Origin: UBA6168 sp041752395
GTDB taxonomy: Bacteria; Bacteroidota; Bacteroidia; Chitinophagales; Saprospiraceae
Length of the DNA stretch: 64,000 nucleotides
Assembly: GCA_041752395.1 (NCBI GenBank)
Contig: JBGSWN010000215.1
Coordinates: forward strand, 1-64,000
Direction: 5' to 3'
Numbering within the stretch: position 1 is the first letter of the stretch; each line of letters starts with the position of its first letter. The translations under genes were made by a program, and so were the position numbers. This document shows positions 34,025 through 42,902 of the stretch, piece after piece. The notes beneath the pieces were generated by a model that was given only the letters and a program-made list of their open reading frames with translations, was not told the DNA's origin and did not search any database.

Positions 34025-34423
34025 TCACGAGCCTTTTTCAGCCTTGATATAAACTTCTTCGTCCTTGTATTTCGATGGGCATTTGAGCAGGATATCAGAA
34101 GCGACGAAGCTATCGCCGTTCATTTTGCCGGTCACTACGATTTGCTCGGACATTTCAAAATCCTTCGGTTTTGCAGCCAACAGCACGACTTTGGCTTCTT
34201 CACCCTTGTTGTCCCGAATATAAAATGTGAAGAAGTTGGGGTCTTTGTTGGGTTCGTAGTACATCTCCTTGTCCTTGGCGAGTTGCCCGGCGATTTTCAC
34301 TTCTTTCAGGGTGGATTTTGCTACCGAAAAATCGGAGTAGGTGGTTACTTCCGGCGGGGATTTGATGAGCATGAAAGCCGCTGCGACCATCATGATTAAA
34401 GCGACGATATAAATCTTTTTCAT
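34025..34423 (-). CDS. ccmE: Cytochrome c maturation protein CcmE, CxxxY type
   Basis: The 132-residue heme chaperone has an N-terminal membrane anchor (IYIVALIMMVAAAFMLI) and the OB-fold expected of CcmE. The heme-attachment site, HxxxY in the well-studied form, here reads LKCPSKYKDE: C115 and Y119. The cysteine form is known from some archaea and delta-proteobacteria. It passes heme to CcmF, encoded next. A TACATTTG -7 box lies 18 bp upstream of its start. Confidence 0.92.
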   Translation of the reverse strand: MKKIYIVALIMMVAAAFMLIKSPPEVTTYSDFSVAKSTLKEVKIAGQLAKDKEMYYEPNKDPNFFTFYIRDNKGEEAKVVLLAAKPKDFEMSEQIVVTGKMNGDSFVASDILLKCPSKYKDEEVYIKAEKGS

Positions 34424-34440
34424 GGCTTTTAAATTTTATG

Positions 34441-34448
34441 CAAATGTA
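34441..34448 (-). promoter_or_regulatory. -7 box of ccmE
   Basis: Minus-strand TACATTTG matches TAnnTTTG exactly, 18 bp before the ATG. A GGCTTAGCC inverted repeat sits just upstream (34452-34460) and could be an operator. Confidence 0.5.
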
Positions 34449-34637
34449 GCAAGGCTAAGCCTCGTTTCCTATTTATCCTTGTCAAACAACTGTCAACTCA
34501 TGTAGTTTGGGCAAAATTCCAGCATTTTAACTCCCTTGCTTTGAATTGTGGTGCAAAAGCAGTTTTTTCGCTCTGCAAATCATCCACTGGCCAACCCAAC
34601 AGGCGGCCTAATTTTCACCAAATCAACAATCTATTTT

Positions 34638-34994
34638 ATGGAAACGCTGGACCATTTTGAAGAAGAGTACCTACCAAACTCCGACGAAAAAACGATGGCG
34701 CTGCTTGCGCATATCCTACCCATTGTAGCAGGTTTTGTGGCGCCTTTGGTCATTTTTTTGATAAAAAAAGACGAATCGCCTTATGTCAAAAAACACGCCA
34801 TGGAAGCGCTGAATTTTCAGATTTCAATCGCCATTTACTTCTTTGCTTCCTTCATCCTGATGTTTGTCATCATTGGCATTTTTACCATGATTGGCGTAGC
34901 AATTTTGGCTTTTGTCTGTGCAATCATTGCTACCGTTCAAGCGAATGAGGGCAAGTTTTTCAAATACCCTTTGACGATTCGGTTGCTGAAATAA
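34638..34994 (+). CDS. DUF4870-family small membrane protein
   Basis: From ATG 34638 the 118-residue protein has a short acidic N-terminus (METLDHFEEEYLPNSDEKT), then three membrane helices (MALLAHILPIVAGFVAPLVI; ISIAIYFFASFILMFVIIGI; VAILAFVCAIIATVQ) with YVKKHAMEALNFQ between the first and second, the DUF4870/Tic20-like hallmark. Function unknown. An ATG at 34548 would add 30 residues unlike the family. It converges with galE, 53 bp from its stop. Confidence 0.88.
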   Translation: METLDHFEEEYLPNSDEKTMALLAHILPIVAGFVAPLVIFLIKKDESPYVKKHAMEALNFQISIAIYFFASFILMFVIIGIFTMIGVAILAFVCAIIATVQANEGKFFKYPLTIRLLK

Positions 34995-35047
34995 AAAGTG
35001 GATTTCGTGCCGTGGGAGAAGGATTATCCTTCCTCCACAGCACATTT

Positions 35048-36067
35048 CTAACCGCCCACTTTCACCTGCCAAGCCCATGCTGAGCGCATGATTTCCTCAA
35101 TACCTCTCTTTGGTACCCAACCCAGCTGCCGTTCAGCTTTGTCCCGATTGGCGAAAATACTGACCACATCGCCCGCCCTACGAGGGCCAACGATATAATT
35201 CAGTTTTTTTCCTGTCACTTTTTCAAAAGCGTTGATGGCTTCCAAAACGGTCACGCCGTCACCGATTCCCACATTAAAAATCTCGCTCGGAGCCGTATTT
35301 TTCCCAGCCATCAAATAGCGCAAGCAGGCCGTGTGCGCTGCCGCCAAATCCATTACATGGATGTAATCACGCACACAAGACCCGTCACGGGTATCGTAAT
35401 CGCTGCCGAAAACGGTCATGCTCGCCCGTTTCCCGATGGCCGTCTCGGTGATGACAGGGACGAGGTTGCTGGCCTTTGTTAGTGGCGACTCCCCTAAAAG
35501 CGCCGACTCATGCGCCCCCGCTGGATTAAAATATCGAAGGCAAATCGCCCGAACTTCTTTGGTCACCTTCGTAAAGTCCTCAATGATTTTTTCACCCATC
35601 TGCTTCGTGCGGGCGTATGAGCATTCTGCCTCTTGGAATGGCGTCGCCTCCGTCACGGGCAGCTCGGTGGCATTGCCGTACACTGAGCAACTGGAAGAAA
35701 AAATGATGTTCGAAACGCCGAATTCCTGCGCACAAGTAAGCACGTTCACGAGGCTTTCATTGTTGTTGTGAAAATAGCGGAGCGGCTGGAAAACCGAATC
35801 TTCCACGCTTTTCAGCGCCGCAAAATGGATGATGCCGACAATGCCGGGATTTTCCGTGAAAACGGCCCTGGTTTTTTCGAGGTCGCAGAGGTCAATGGCG
35901 TAATTGCGCACCTTTTTACCAGTAATCGCCTCAATTCCACCCAGCGATTTTTCATCAGAATTGGAGAGGTTGTCTATCGAAATGACCTCAAAACCATTGT
36001 TAATCAAATCAACAATCGTATGGCTTCCGATATAGCCGGTGCCGCCTGTGACTAAGACTTTTTGCAT
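35048..36067 (-). CDS. galE: UDP-glucose 4-epimerase
   Basis: The 339-residue short-chain dehydrogenase-like enzyme interconverts UDP-glucose and UDP-galactose. It has the NAD motif TGGTGYIGSH (7-16), the SSSCSVYG segment and the catalytic pair Y151/K155 in YARTK. The C-terminal substrate part includes RDGSCVRDYIHVMDLA and GDGVTVLEAINAFEKVTG. Length is standard. It feeds surface polysaccharide or galactose metabolism; no partner genes are adjacent. Confidence 0.94.
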   Translation of the reverse strand: MQKVLVTGGTGYIGSHTIVDLINNGFEVISIDNLSNSDEKSLGGIEAITGKKVRNYAIDLCDLEKTRAVFTENPGIVGIIHFAALKSVEDSVFQPLRYFHNNNESLVNVLTCAQEFGVSNIIFSSSCSVYGNATELPVTEATPFQEAECSYARTKQMGEKIIEDFTKVTKEVRAICLRYFNPAGAHESALLGESPLTKASNLVPVITETAIGKRASMTVFGSDYDTRDGSCVRDYIHVMDLAAAHTACLRYLMAGKNTAPSEIFNVGIGDGVTVLEAINAFEKVTGKKLNYIVGPRRAGDVVSIFANRDKAERQLGWVPKRGIEEIMRSAWAWQVKVGG

Positions 36068-36196
36068 TTTTCTAATTTTAGGGCGCTAAAGTGAGGTTAA
36101 ATGAACGGGCAACCAAGTTTTGTGTTCGATTTATGCCAAATTCAATTCACGTCAACCCACTTCTCACCAACTCGCCTAATTTTACCAAAAAAAAGA

Positions 36197-36985
36197 ATGC
36201 AGCAATACCTTGACCTCATCCCAGAACTCCTCGAAATTGCCCGAAAAGCAGGTGGAGTCATCCTTGAAATTTACCACAGTGACGCAGATTTTGGCGTGGA
36301 AGCAAAGTCTGACGACTCCCCGCTCACCCGTGCCGACCGGGCAGCCAACGAAGTGATTTGCCGTGGTTTGGAGGCACTACCATTAAAGTTCCCCATCATT
36401 TCCGAAGAGAATAAACTGCTGCCATATTCCGAACGCAAGGATTGGAAACAGTGCTGGCTCGTTGACCCGCTGGATGGTACAAAGGAGTTCATCAAGAAAA
36501 ACGGTGACTTCACGGTGAACATCGCTTTGGTGGAAGCTGGTAAGGTAGTCGCTGGTGTGGTCGGCATTCCAGCACAGGATGAACTGTACTGGGCCGTCAA
36601 GGGCAAAGGTGCTTTTTTGATAAAAAACGAATCTGAAACTGAAATCGAAGCAGCCAGCTTTGCCGAAATGGATACTGGTTTGAACATCGTTTGTTCCCGC
36701 TCTCACCTCACACCTGAAACCGAGGCTTTCATCGCAAAATACCAGCAACCAAACCTCGTCTCACGGGGCAGCGCCCTCAAGTTTTTACTTTTGGCAAAAG
36801 GTGAGGCGCACATCTATCCTCGCATCGCTCCAACGATGGAATGGGACACGGCTGCTGCGCAAATCGTACTGGAAGAAGCCGGTGGAAAAGTGGTGGTATT
36901 TGAAACGGGCGAGCCAATGCGGTACAATCGGGAGAATTTGTTGAATCCGTCGTTTGTGGGGTATGGAAACGTGATTGGTAACTAG
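36197..36985 (+). CDS. cysQ: 3'(2'),5'-bisphosphate nucleotidase (CysQ)
   Basis: The 262-residue inositol-monophosphatase-fold enzyme removes the 3'-phosphate of PAP/PAPS from sulfate assimilation. Metal-binding motifs are visible: PIISEEN (E70), WLVDPLDGTKEF (D90, D93) and the C-terminal EWDTAAAQIVLEEAGG. The start at 36197 matches CysQ; the upstream ATG at 36101 adds 32 unlike residues. It diverges from galE and converges with the enoyl-CoA hydratase gene. Confidence 0.93.
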   Translation: MQQYLDLIPELLEIARKAGGVILEIYHSDADFGVEAKSDDSPLTRADRAANEVICRGLEALPLKFPIISEENKLLPYSERKDWKQCWLVDPLDGTKEFIKKNGDFTVNIALVEAGKVVAGVVGIPAQDELYWAVKGKGAFLIKNESETEIEAASFAEMDTGLNIVCSRSHLTPETEAFIAKYQQPNLVSRGSALKFLLLAKGEAHIYPRIAPTMEWDTAAAQIVLEEAGGKVVVFETGEPMRYNRENLLNPSFVGYGNVIGN

Positions 36986-37009
36986 TCTCAAGTCACCAGG
37001 CACCAATCA

Positions 37010-37792
37010 CTAAACCCCTTTAAAGTTCGCCTTTCTTTTCTCCAAAAACGCAGAAGCACCCTCTTTAAAATCCGCTGTTCCCGCCGCTTCGCCGAAGGCG
37101 GCCACTTCTTTATCAAAACCAAGTTGGTCATGGTGAAAATGGGCGTTCACCGCTTCGATGGTCAACTGAATGGCGACTGGCCCTTTCGTAGCTATTTTCT
37201 CCAAAATCTCCGTTGCTTTCGCAACTTCCTCCCCGGCTGGAACCACGTGATTAACCAGGCCAAGCCGCAGTGCTTCCTCCGCCCCTATCATGTCGGCAGT
37301 GAGCAGCAATTCCATCGCTTTCGTCTTGCCGATGTACTGTATGAGCCGCTGCGAACCGCCGTAGCCAGGTATGATTCCGAGGTTCACTTCCGGCTGTCCG
37401 AACTTCGCTTTTTCACCTGCAATACGCAGGTGACAGGCCATCGCCAACTCACAGCCACCGCCTAGGGCAAAGCCGTTCACGGCAGCAATCACGGGCTTTG
37501 CGAAGCGCTCAACCAAGAAGAAAATGTCCTGCCCCCGCTTCGATAATTGCGAAGCAGAAGCTACATCCAACTTCAAAAATTCGGAGATGTCTGCCCCAGC
37601 GACAAAGGCTTTTTCGCCAGCGCCCGTGATGATGACGCCCTTGATGTCCGTGCGCTTGGGCGCATCCTCACCGAAGAATTGCTTGAGGTCGCTAAATGTG
37701 CCAGTGTTCAAGGCATTCAACGCTTGCGGGCGGTTGACGGTGACGAGCAGGATGCCGTTGTTTTCGGTAACGAGTAGGTTTTCGTATTGCAT
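37010..37792 (-). CDS. Enoyl-CoA hydratase/isomerase family protein
   Basis: The 260-residue crotonase-fold enzyme has FVAGADISEF (oxyanion-hole segment, about 63-72), GFALGGGCELAMACH with catalytic E115 and PEVNLGIIPGYGGSQRL with catalytic E135. Both glutamates required for hydration of 2-enoyl-CoA are present, so it is probably a true hydratase for fatty acid or amino acid breakdown. No beta-oxidation partner is nearby. Word-repeat DNA (TAGTGATTG words) lies between its start and the methyltransferase gene. Confidence 0.93.
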   Translation of the reverse strand: MQYENLLVTENNGILLVTVNRPQALNALNTGTFSDLKQFFGEDAPKRTDIKGVIITGAGEKAFVAGADISEFLKLDVASASQLSKRGQDIFFLVERFAKPVIAAVNGFALGGGCELAMACHLRIAGEKAKFGQPEVNLGIIPGYGGSQRLIQYIGKTKAMELLLTADMIGAEEALRLGLVNHVVPAGEEVAKATEILEKIATKGPVAIQLTIEAVNAHFHHDQLGFDKEVAAFGEAAGTADFKEGASAFLEKRKANFKGV

Positions 37793-37814
37793 TTTGGTAA
37801 CTAGTGATTGATGA

Positions 37815-38681
37815 TTAGTGATTGGTTGGGACGGCTTGTTTTGGATTCATCATTACAAGTCTGTAACTCCACAACCCTTGCTTCCACGCCCGGTATTGTG
37901 CCAACCCAGTTTTGTAATGTACCCTGCCGAAATGTGTCCCATTGTGAAACAGGTTGTACCATTTGGTACCCACCATGCCCGCCAGTGCAAACCACCAGTA
38001 TTTCATGATGGATTTGCGTACTCCCTTCGTCACGTCCACATTTTCAGCGAGGGTGAAATTATGATTTTTGGTCAAATTGGAAAGCTCCGTTGTTGTCAGT
38101 AAATCGCTCATGGCCCAGCCGTGGAGCATGTCCTGCATGACGGGGGTCTCTGTAATTTCCCAGTTTCCCTCCTTGAAAACATCGGCGATGAGCAGTCTGC
38201 CGCCAGGCTTGAGTACCCGCCGCATCTCCTTGAAAAACAGCGACTTATCCGTGGCGGTCTGCATGGATTCGATGGCCCAAACCACATCGAAATGGTCATC
38301 GGGAAAGCCCGTTTTGGTGTAGTCCAGCCGCTCAAAATTAGCAAGATGAGCGACGCCATTTTGCGAAGCAAAACGACTGGCCGTGCGCACCTGCCGCTCG
38401 CTGAGGGTGATGCCCGTCACTTGGCAGCCGTAGTTTTTTGCGAGGAAAATGGAGGAGCCCCCTACCCCACAGCCAGCGTCGAGCACCTTGTCTTTGGAGG
38501 TGATTTTGCCCAATTTGGCGAGCTGCGCATTGGTGTTCAAAATGGCATCGGCGAGGGTTTTGGTATTGGCATCCCAGATGCCGTAATGGAGGCCCATGCT
38601 CTGCTCCATCTTCCAGAACTTGCGGTAATGGACCTCGGTGTGGTCGTAGTAATTGGTGATGTCCTCGGTGGTGAAAATCAT
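37815..38681 (-). CDS. SAM-dependent methyltransferase, tocopherol/sterol-methyltransferase-like
   Basis: The 288-residue protein has the class I SAM site VLDAGCGVGGSSIFLAKNYG (66-85), then TGITLSERQV and DVVWAIESMQ, which are hallmarks of the gamma-tocopherol / sterol C-methyltransferase-like group, and ends with a conserved YRLVMMNPK. The N-terminus (YYDHTEVHYRKFWKMEQSM) also fits. The substrate is probably a small lipid or quinone; it cannot be named from sequence. It is followed by the enoyl-CoA hydratase gene and preceded by porQ. Confidence 0.87.
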   Translation of the reverse strand: MIFTTEDITNYYDHTEVHYRKFWKMEQSMGLHYGIWDANTKTLADAILNTNAQLAKLGKITSKDKVLDAGCGVGGSSIFLAKNYGCQVTGITLSERQVRTASRFASQNGVAHLANFERLDYTKTGFPDDHFDVVWAIESMQTATDKSLFFKEMRRVLKPGGRLLIADVFKEGNWEITETPVMQDMLHGWAMSDLLTTTELSNLTKNHNFTLAENVDVTKGVRKSIMKYWWFALAGMVGTKWYNLFHNGTHFGRVHYKTGLAQYRAWKQGLWSYRLVMMNPKQAVPTNH

Positions 38682-38732
38682 TCGATTGCGGATTGCGGAT
38701 TGCGAATTTCGGATTCAAGGCGATGTGTTCCG

Positions 38733-39785
38733 CTACTTTTTCTGGAATTCGCTGAAATTGGTGCTGATGGTAAAATGCGTATTTCCAGCGCCGAGGTGCT
38801 GGATGGAGCGGCCAAAATCCACCCGAAACCATTTCACTTTGATGCCAACGCCCATGGCGAACCCGGAAAGGCTGCGCAAGTTACGCACTTCGGTTTCTTT
38901 GCGGAGCAAATGATTGTACCCAAGCCGGATACGGAAATTTTCCAATCGGCCCAACAAGAACTCGCCGTTGAAGGCGAAATGCCGAAAGAAGTTGTCCAGT
39001 TTTGGGTTCTTGTTGTTTGTGTTTTGGTCGCCAAAAAAGAAGGTGTCTTCCTCTTGGTTTGGGTCATCGTAGAGGACGTTCCAGCGGTTCAGATAGCGGT
39101 AAATCACGGAGAATCTGAACGGCAAATGTTTGAGCCGCTTGGATAACCCAAGCTGCGCTTCATAGGGCAAAGGCTCATGGTCTGCGCCAGTGTAGGTCTT
39201 CATTTGCGAGCCTAAGTTCCTGATAACCAAGGAGATATTGAACTGACGGGCTGTATCGTGAAACATAGCGGCAAGGTCGCCAGCTATGCCATTGGCGGTG
39301 TAGCTTTCCAGTGATGAAGTGATGAAACGGAGGTTGGCGCCGACGCTCACCCGCTCGTACAATTGCCGACCTGCACCCACCGTGAAGGCGTATTCGTTAG
39401 CTTTGAAATTGCCCGTCTCCGTGCCGATTTCGTCGGTCGCCACAAAGTCACCGTAGTTCATGTACTGAATGCCGCCGTGCATCGTCACGCCCAGCTTTTT
39501 CAGGTCTTGTCCGAAGCTGACATAGCCACTAGAAATATCCGACACCATGAAATTATGGCTGAAAGAAACCTGGTGGTTCATCAGCGGATTCAGCGCTGCG
39601 GGGTTGGAAAGGGCGAGGTTCACGTCGTCGTCCTGCACGGCAATCTGGTAGCCGCCTAGCGCCGTGAGGCGGGCGGAAGCGGGCAGCCGCAGGAACTCGA
39701 AACTGTTGTGCCCACCCGAGATTTGCGCTTGGAGCGTGGACGCTAAACCCATGAAAATCAATAGGTTAGTTAGCATTTTTTTCAT
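38733..39785 (-). CDS. porQ: Type IX secretion system protein PorQ
   Basis: The 350-residue outer-membrane protein has a signal peptide (LASTLQAQ, about 21) and the PorQ pattern: ISGGHNSFEFLRLPASARLTALGGYQIAVQDDDVNLALSNPAALN, then repeated beta strands to a short C-terminal tail. PorQ belongs to the outer-membrane protein group (PorP/PorQ/PorV-like) that serves type IX secretion, attaching surface proteins. The exported BNR protein at 18.6 kb is a likely client. Upstream is a word-repeat hairpin; other type IX genes are not in the window. Confidence 0.9.
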   Translation of the reverse strand: MKKMLTNLLIFMGLASTLQAQISGGHNSFEFLRLPASARLTALGGYQIAVQDDDVNLALSNPAALNPLMNHQVSFSHNFMVSDISSGYVSFGQDLKKLGVTMHGGIQYMNYGDFVATDEIGTETGNFKANEYAFTVGAGRQLYERVSVGANLRFITSSLESYTANGIAGDLAAMFHDTARQFNISLVIRNLGSQMKTYTGADHEPLPYEAQLGLSKRLKHLPFRFSVIYRYLNRWNVLYDDPNQEEDTFFFGDQNTNNKNPKLDNFFRHFAFNGEFLLGRLENFRIRLGYNHLLRKETEVRNLRSLSGFAMGVGIKVKWFRVDFGRSIQHLGAGNTHFTISTNFSEFQKK

Positions 39786-39796
39786 AAAAAATCTTT

Positions 39797-39875
39797 ATTG
39801 TTGGATTGTTTTATTGTTGAATTGTTGTTGTTGCTAGTCCCAAATAACAATTCAGCAATCTAACAATTCAACCAT
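39797..39875. repeat. Word-repeat hairpin upstream of porQ (ATTGTTG type)
   Basis: Left arm made of ATTGTTGGATTGTTTTATTG words; right arm AACAATTCAGCAATCTAACA and onward is its degenerate complement. It lies between a lipoprotein gene and porQ on the same strand. Confidence 0.6.
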
Positions 39876-39880
39876 CTAAA

Positions 39881-40549
39881 CTATTCAATCACCGCACTTT
39901 CCTTTTTCATCTTGGCCAAATCGTGAATCTTCGTGGAGTCAATCTGCTGCTCGCCTTTTTCCTTCGACCAAGTTTCGGCGCAGATGCCGAATTCACAGTA
40001 CATTTTTTGCCTCAACTCCCCGTTTTCATCGTAAATTTTCAATTCGCCCTGTTCGTTGTCGCCCTGCACATAGACGCCCTCCGTTTTGAGTTTTCCATTT
40101 TTGTAAAACTCTTTAAATGGCCCATTTTCGAGGTTGACGGCAAAGGTGACCTCCTCGGCCAGTTCACCCGAATCGTACCATTTCTTCCAGGTGCCCGACA
40201 TTTCATTGTTCATGTACTGGCCCTCGTTGAGCATTTTTCCGTTCTCGTCAAACTTCTGGTATTTGCCCTCGAACATCCCGTTGGCATGGGTCGTTATGCT
40301 CTCCAACTGGCCGTTTTCATGGTACAGTTTCCGCTCGCCGTTCAGGCTGTCGTTGAGGTAAAAACTCTCCTCCATCTTCTGGCCGTTGGGGTAAAAAGCA
40401 AGGTATTCGCCCTCTTTTTTCTTCGTTTTTTTATTGATGGTAAAGCGCTCAGTGACCTTACCGCTGTCGTCCTTTTTTTCAACGGTTTCGAAATTGCTGC
40501 AAGCAGCCAAAAACAAGATTGTGAAGCAGGAAAAAATGAAAAAACGCAT
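39881..40549 (-). CDS. Lipoprotein with MORN-variant (YwqK-type) repeats
   Basis: The 222-residue protein has a lipoprotein signal (TILFLAAC, about C17) and about seven repeats of the MORN_2 kind: GEYLAFYPNGQKMEESFY, GERKLYHENGQLESITTH, GKYQKFDENGKMLNEGQY, GTWKKWYDSGELAEEVTF, GPFKEFYKNGKLKTEGVY. Such proteins are often labelled YwqK-family antitoxins, but there is no toxin gene and the protein is exported, so a structural or surface role is more likely. A TAACTTTG -7 box lies 31 bp upstream. Confidence 0.88.
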   Translation of the reverse strand: MRFFIFSCFTILFLAACSNFETVEKKDDSGKVTERFTINKKTKKKEGEYLAFYPNGQKMEESFYLNDSLNGERKLYHENGQLESITTHANGMFEGKYQKFDENGKMLNEGQYMNNEMSGTWKKWYDSGELAEEVTFAVNLENGPFKEFYKNGKLKTEGVYVQGDNEQGELKIYDENGELRQKMYCEFGICAETWSKEKGEQQIDSTKIHDLAKMKKESAVIE

Positions 40550-40579
40550 GGTTGAAGAAATTTAGCTGGATAAACGATA

Positions 40580-40587
40580 CAAAGTTA
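40580..40587 (-). promoter_or_regulatory. -7 box of the MORN-repeat lipoprotein gene
   Basis: Minus-strand TAACTTTG matches TAnnTTTG exactly; the ATG follows 31 bp later. No clear TTG at the normal distance. Confidence 0.45.
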
Positions 40588-40601
40588 TTGGCAGTATCTT
40601 C

Positions 40602-40692
40602 GGTTTCTGGTTTAAGACTTGGGTTCTTGGTTTTTGGTTTCAGGTTTTACGGCAGCAATACCCACAAACCAAGAACCAAGAACCAAAAACCC
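40602..40692. repeat. Word-repeat hairpin (GGTTCTTGG type)
   Basis: GGGTTCTTGGTTTTTGGTTT (40621-40640) is complemented by ACCAAGAACCAAGAACC words at 40668-40692. It lies between divergent promoters, so a terminator role is less likely here. Confidence 0.6.
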
Positions 40693-40767
40693 ATTGGAGC
40701 GGCAAATAAACGACTTTTGACCGTCTCTAAATAAGCTGCAAACCAACAACAATTTAGAATTAATTCT

Positions 40768-40795
40768 TTGAAATGGAACGGGAGGCGTAAATTTG
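40768..40795 (+). promoter_or_regulatory. Promoter of pckG
   Basis: TTG (40768-40770), a 17-bp spacer and TAAATTTG (40788-40795) fit the Bacteroidota consensus. It predicts a leader of about 130 nt before pckG. Confidence 0.6.
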
Positions 40796-40933
40796 CCGCT
40801 GCAAATACGGGAAGCCAAACGGTGAAAAATATAAAAGTCACTGGCTTTCAACGTTTTATCTCCCAAATCGCCAAATGTTTGACCAAACCGCCCTGACAAA
40901 AGCGTTTTTAAAATATTAACCAAATCTAAAATC

Positions 40934-42814
40934 ATGTTCCAACCATCCACTGACTTGCTCAAAAATGAGCAATCCGACTCCCCAAATGAAGAACTGAAAG
41001 CTTGGGTCAAAACCATGACTCAACACCTCCAACCGGACAGTGTTCACTGGTGCGACGGCTCCGAGGCCGAGTACGACCAGCTTTGCAACCTGCTTGTAAA
41101 AAAAGGCACTTTCATCCGCCTAAACGAGGAGAAGCGACCGAACAGTTACGCCTGTTTCAGCGACCCCAGCGACGTGGCCCGGGTTGAAGACCGCACTTTC
41201 ATCTGCTCCCGACTCAAAGAAGACGCAGGCCCCACCAACAACTGGGTGGAACCCCGTGAAATGAAGGCCACGATGGAGAGCTTGCTCAAAGGCTGCATGA
41301 AGGGCCGCACGCTCTACATCATCCCATTCTGTATGGGGCCGCTCGGCTCGCCGCTATCCCGTTACGGTGTACAACTCACTGATTCTGAGTATGTTGTCAC
41401 CAATATGCGCATCATGACCCGCATGGGCGACGCTGCGCTGAAACTCATTGGCGAAAAGGGCGAATACGTCAAGTGCATCCACTCGGTCGGCGCTCCGCTT
41501 TCGCCCGGTCAGGCTGATGTAAAATGGCCTTGTGCACCGGACATCAAGAACAAATACATCGTGCATTTCCCAGAAGAGCGCCTCATCGTGAGCTACGGCA
41601 GTGGCTACGGCGGCAATGCGCTTTTGGGCAAAAAATGCTTCGCACTTCGAATCGCCAGTACGATGGCTCGGGAGGAAAACTGGCTCGCCGAGCACATGCT
41701 CATCCTCGGCGTGGAAGACCCCAAGGGCGAAAAGACCTACGTGGCCGCCGCTTTCCCTTCTGCCTGCGGCAAAACGAATTTCGCCATGCTTATTCCACCA
41801 GACGCCATGGAAGGATGGAAGGTAACGACCGTCGGCGACGACATCGCCTGGATTCAGAAGGGCGAGGCGGGAAGGCTTTACGCCATCAATCCCGAGGCGG
41901 GCTACTTTGGCGTAGCCCCTGGCACCAACTACAAGACGAACCCGAACGCCATGATTTCGGTGGAAAAAAACACGATTTTCACCAACGTGGCTGTCACACC
42001 CGACGGCGATGTCTGGTGGGAAGGCATGACCAAGGAAGTGCCAGCTGGCCTCACCAACTGGCAGGGGCAACCGCACGACCCTGCTTCCGGCAAGCCTGCC
42101 GCCCACCCCAACAGCCGCTTCACTGCGCCATCCAGCCAAAACCCCGTGCTTGACCCTGAGTGGGACAATCCGCAGGGCGTGGCCATCCGGGCCTTTGTGT
42201 TCGGAGGTCGCCGCAGCACGGTGGTGCCGTTGGTTTACCAATCTTTCAACTGGAACTTCGGCGTCTATCTCGCTGCCACGATGGGTTCGGAGATGACTGC
42301 CGCCGCCTTCGGTGAACTGGGCAAGGTGCGCCGTGACCCCTTCGCCATGTTGCCGTTCATGGGCTACCACGTCGCCGATTACTTCAACCACTGGTTGCAG
42401 TTCGGTCGTGACCTGCCGAACTCGCCCCGCATCTTTGGCGTGAACTGGTTCCGCAAGGACGAACAGGGTAATTTCGCATGGCCCGGTTTCGGAGAAAACA
42501 TGCGGATACTCAAATGGATAGTGGAGCGGGTACGTGGCCGTGCCGGTGCCGTTGAAAGCCCCATCGGCTGGATGCCCCGCCACCGTGACATTGATTGGAC
42601 GGGCCTCGACGATTATCCAAAAGAAGAATTCAAAAAAGTGATGGCCGTGGACCGAGAAGCCTGGAAAAAGGAAGTGCTGGCCCACGAAGAACTCTTCGCC
42701 ACCATGTACGACCGCCTCCCGAAGGAATTCCTCTTCATGCGAGAGCTGCTGCTGTCCGGCCTCTGGCGCTCGCCGGAGAACTGGGAGACGGCACCTGAGA
42801 GGGTGGATGATTAG
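40934..42814 (+). CDS. pckG: Phosphoenolpyruvate carboxykinase, GTP type
   Basis: The 626-residue enzyme converts oxaloacetate and GTP to PEP, the gateway of gluconeogenesis. The GTP-type family is shown by AAFPSACGKTNFAML (P-loop, K280), the metal-site segment TVGDDIAWI, and FVFGGRRSTVVPLVYQSFNW. Length is typical of GTP enzymes and longer than the unrelated-motif ATP enzymes. It is strongly codon-biased, which produces long open frames on the opposite strand. It has its own promoter and ends at a strong terminator that is repeated beyond the next gene. Confidence 0.96.
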   Translation: MFQPSTDLLKNEQSDSPNEELKAWVKTMTQHLQPDSVHWCDGSEAEYDQLCNLLVKKGTFIRLNEEKRPNSYACFSDPSDVARVEDRTFICSRLKEDAGPTNNWVEPREMKATMESLLKGCMKGRTLYIIPFCMGPLGSPLSRYGVQLTDSEYVVTNMRIMTRMGDAALKLIGEKGEYVKCIHSVGAPLSPGQADVKWPCAPDIKNKYIVHFPEERLIVSYGSGYGGNALLGKKCFALRIASTMAREENWLAEHMLILGVEDPKGEKTYVAAAFPSACGKTNFAMLIPPDAMEGWKVTTVGDDIAWIQKGEAGRLYAINPEAGYFGVAPGTNYKTNPNAMISVEKNTIFTNVAVTPDGDVWWEGMTKEVPAGLTNWQGQPHDPASGKPAAHPNSRFTAPSSQNPVLDPEWDNPQGVAIRAFVFGGRRSTVVPLVYQSFNWNFGVYLAATMGSEMTAAAFGELGKVRRDPFAMLPFMGYHVADYFNHWLQFGRDLPNSPRIFGVNWFRKDEQGNFAWPGFGENMRILKWIVERVRGRAGAVESPIGWMPRHRDIDWTGLDDYPKEEFKKVMAVDREAWKKEVLAHEELFATMYDRLPKEFLFMRELLLSGLWRSPENWETAPERVDD

Positions 42815-42849
42815 AAGGTGAGAGATGTGAGAGGGTGAGAGCGTGAGAG

Positions 42850-42887
42850 AAGGTGATGCCTCGGGTTTGGGGCGTCACCTTTTTTTT
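42850..42887 (+). terminator. Terminator of pckG (copy 1 of a repeated hairpin)
   Basis: AAGGTGATGCC pairs with GGCGTCACCTT (one wobble) and is followed by a T-run. A diverged copy lies at 43452-43490, beyond the STAS-like gene. GTGAGAG word repeats precede it (42820-42850). Confidence 0.88.
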
Positions 42888-42902
42888 CAGGCTTAGTAAA
42901 AA

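Noticed and set aside
39881..40549. Toxin-antitoxin assignment for the YwqK-type repeat protein
   Set aside because: The protein is a predicted lipoprotein outside the cytoplasm and no toxin gene is adjacent; the repeats are better described as MORN-variant.
41354..42685. 443-codon open frame opposite pckG
   Set aside because: It lies fully inside a strongly conserved gene on the other strand and arises from its codon bias; the translation has no family features. The same holds for long frames opposite the aldehyde oxidoreductase and BNR genes.
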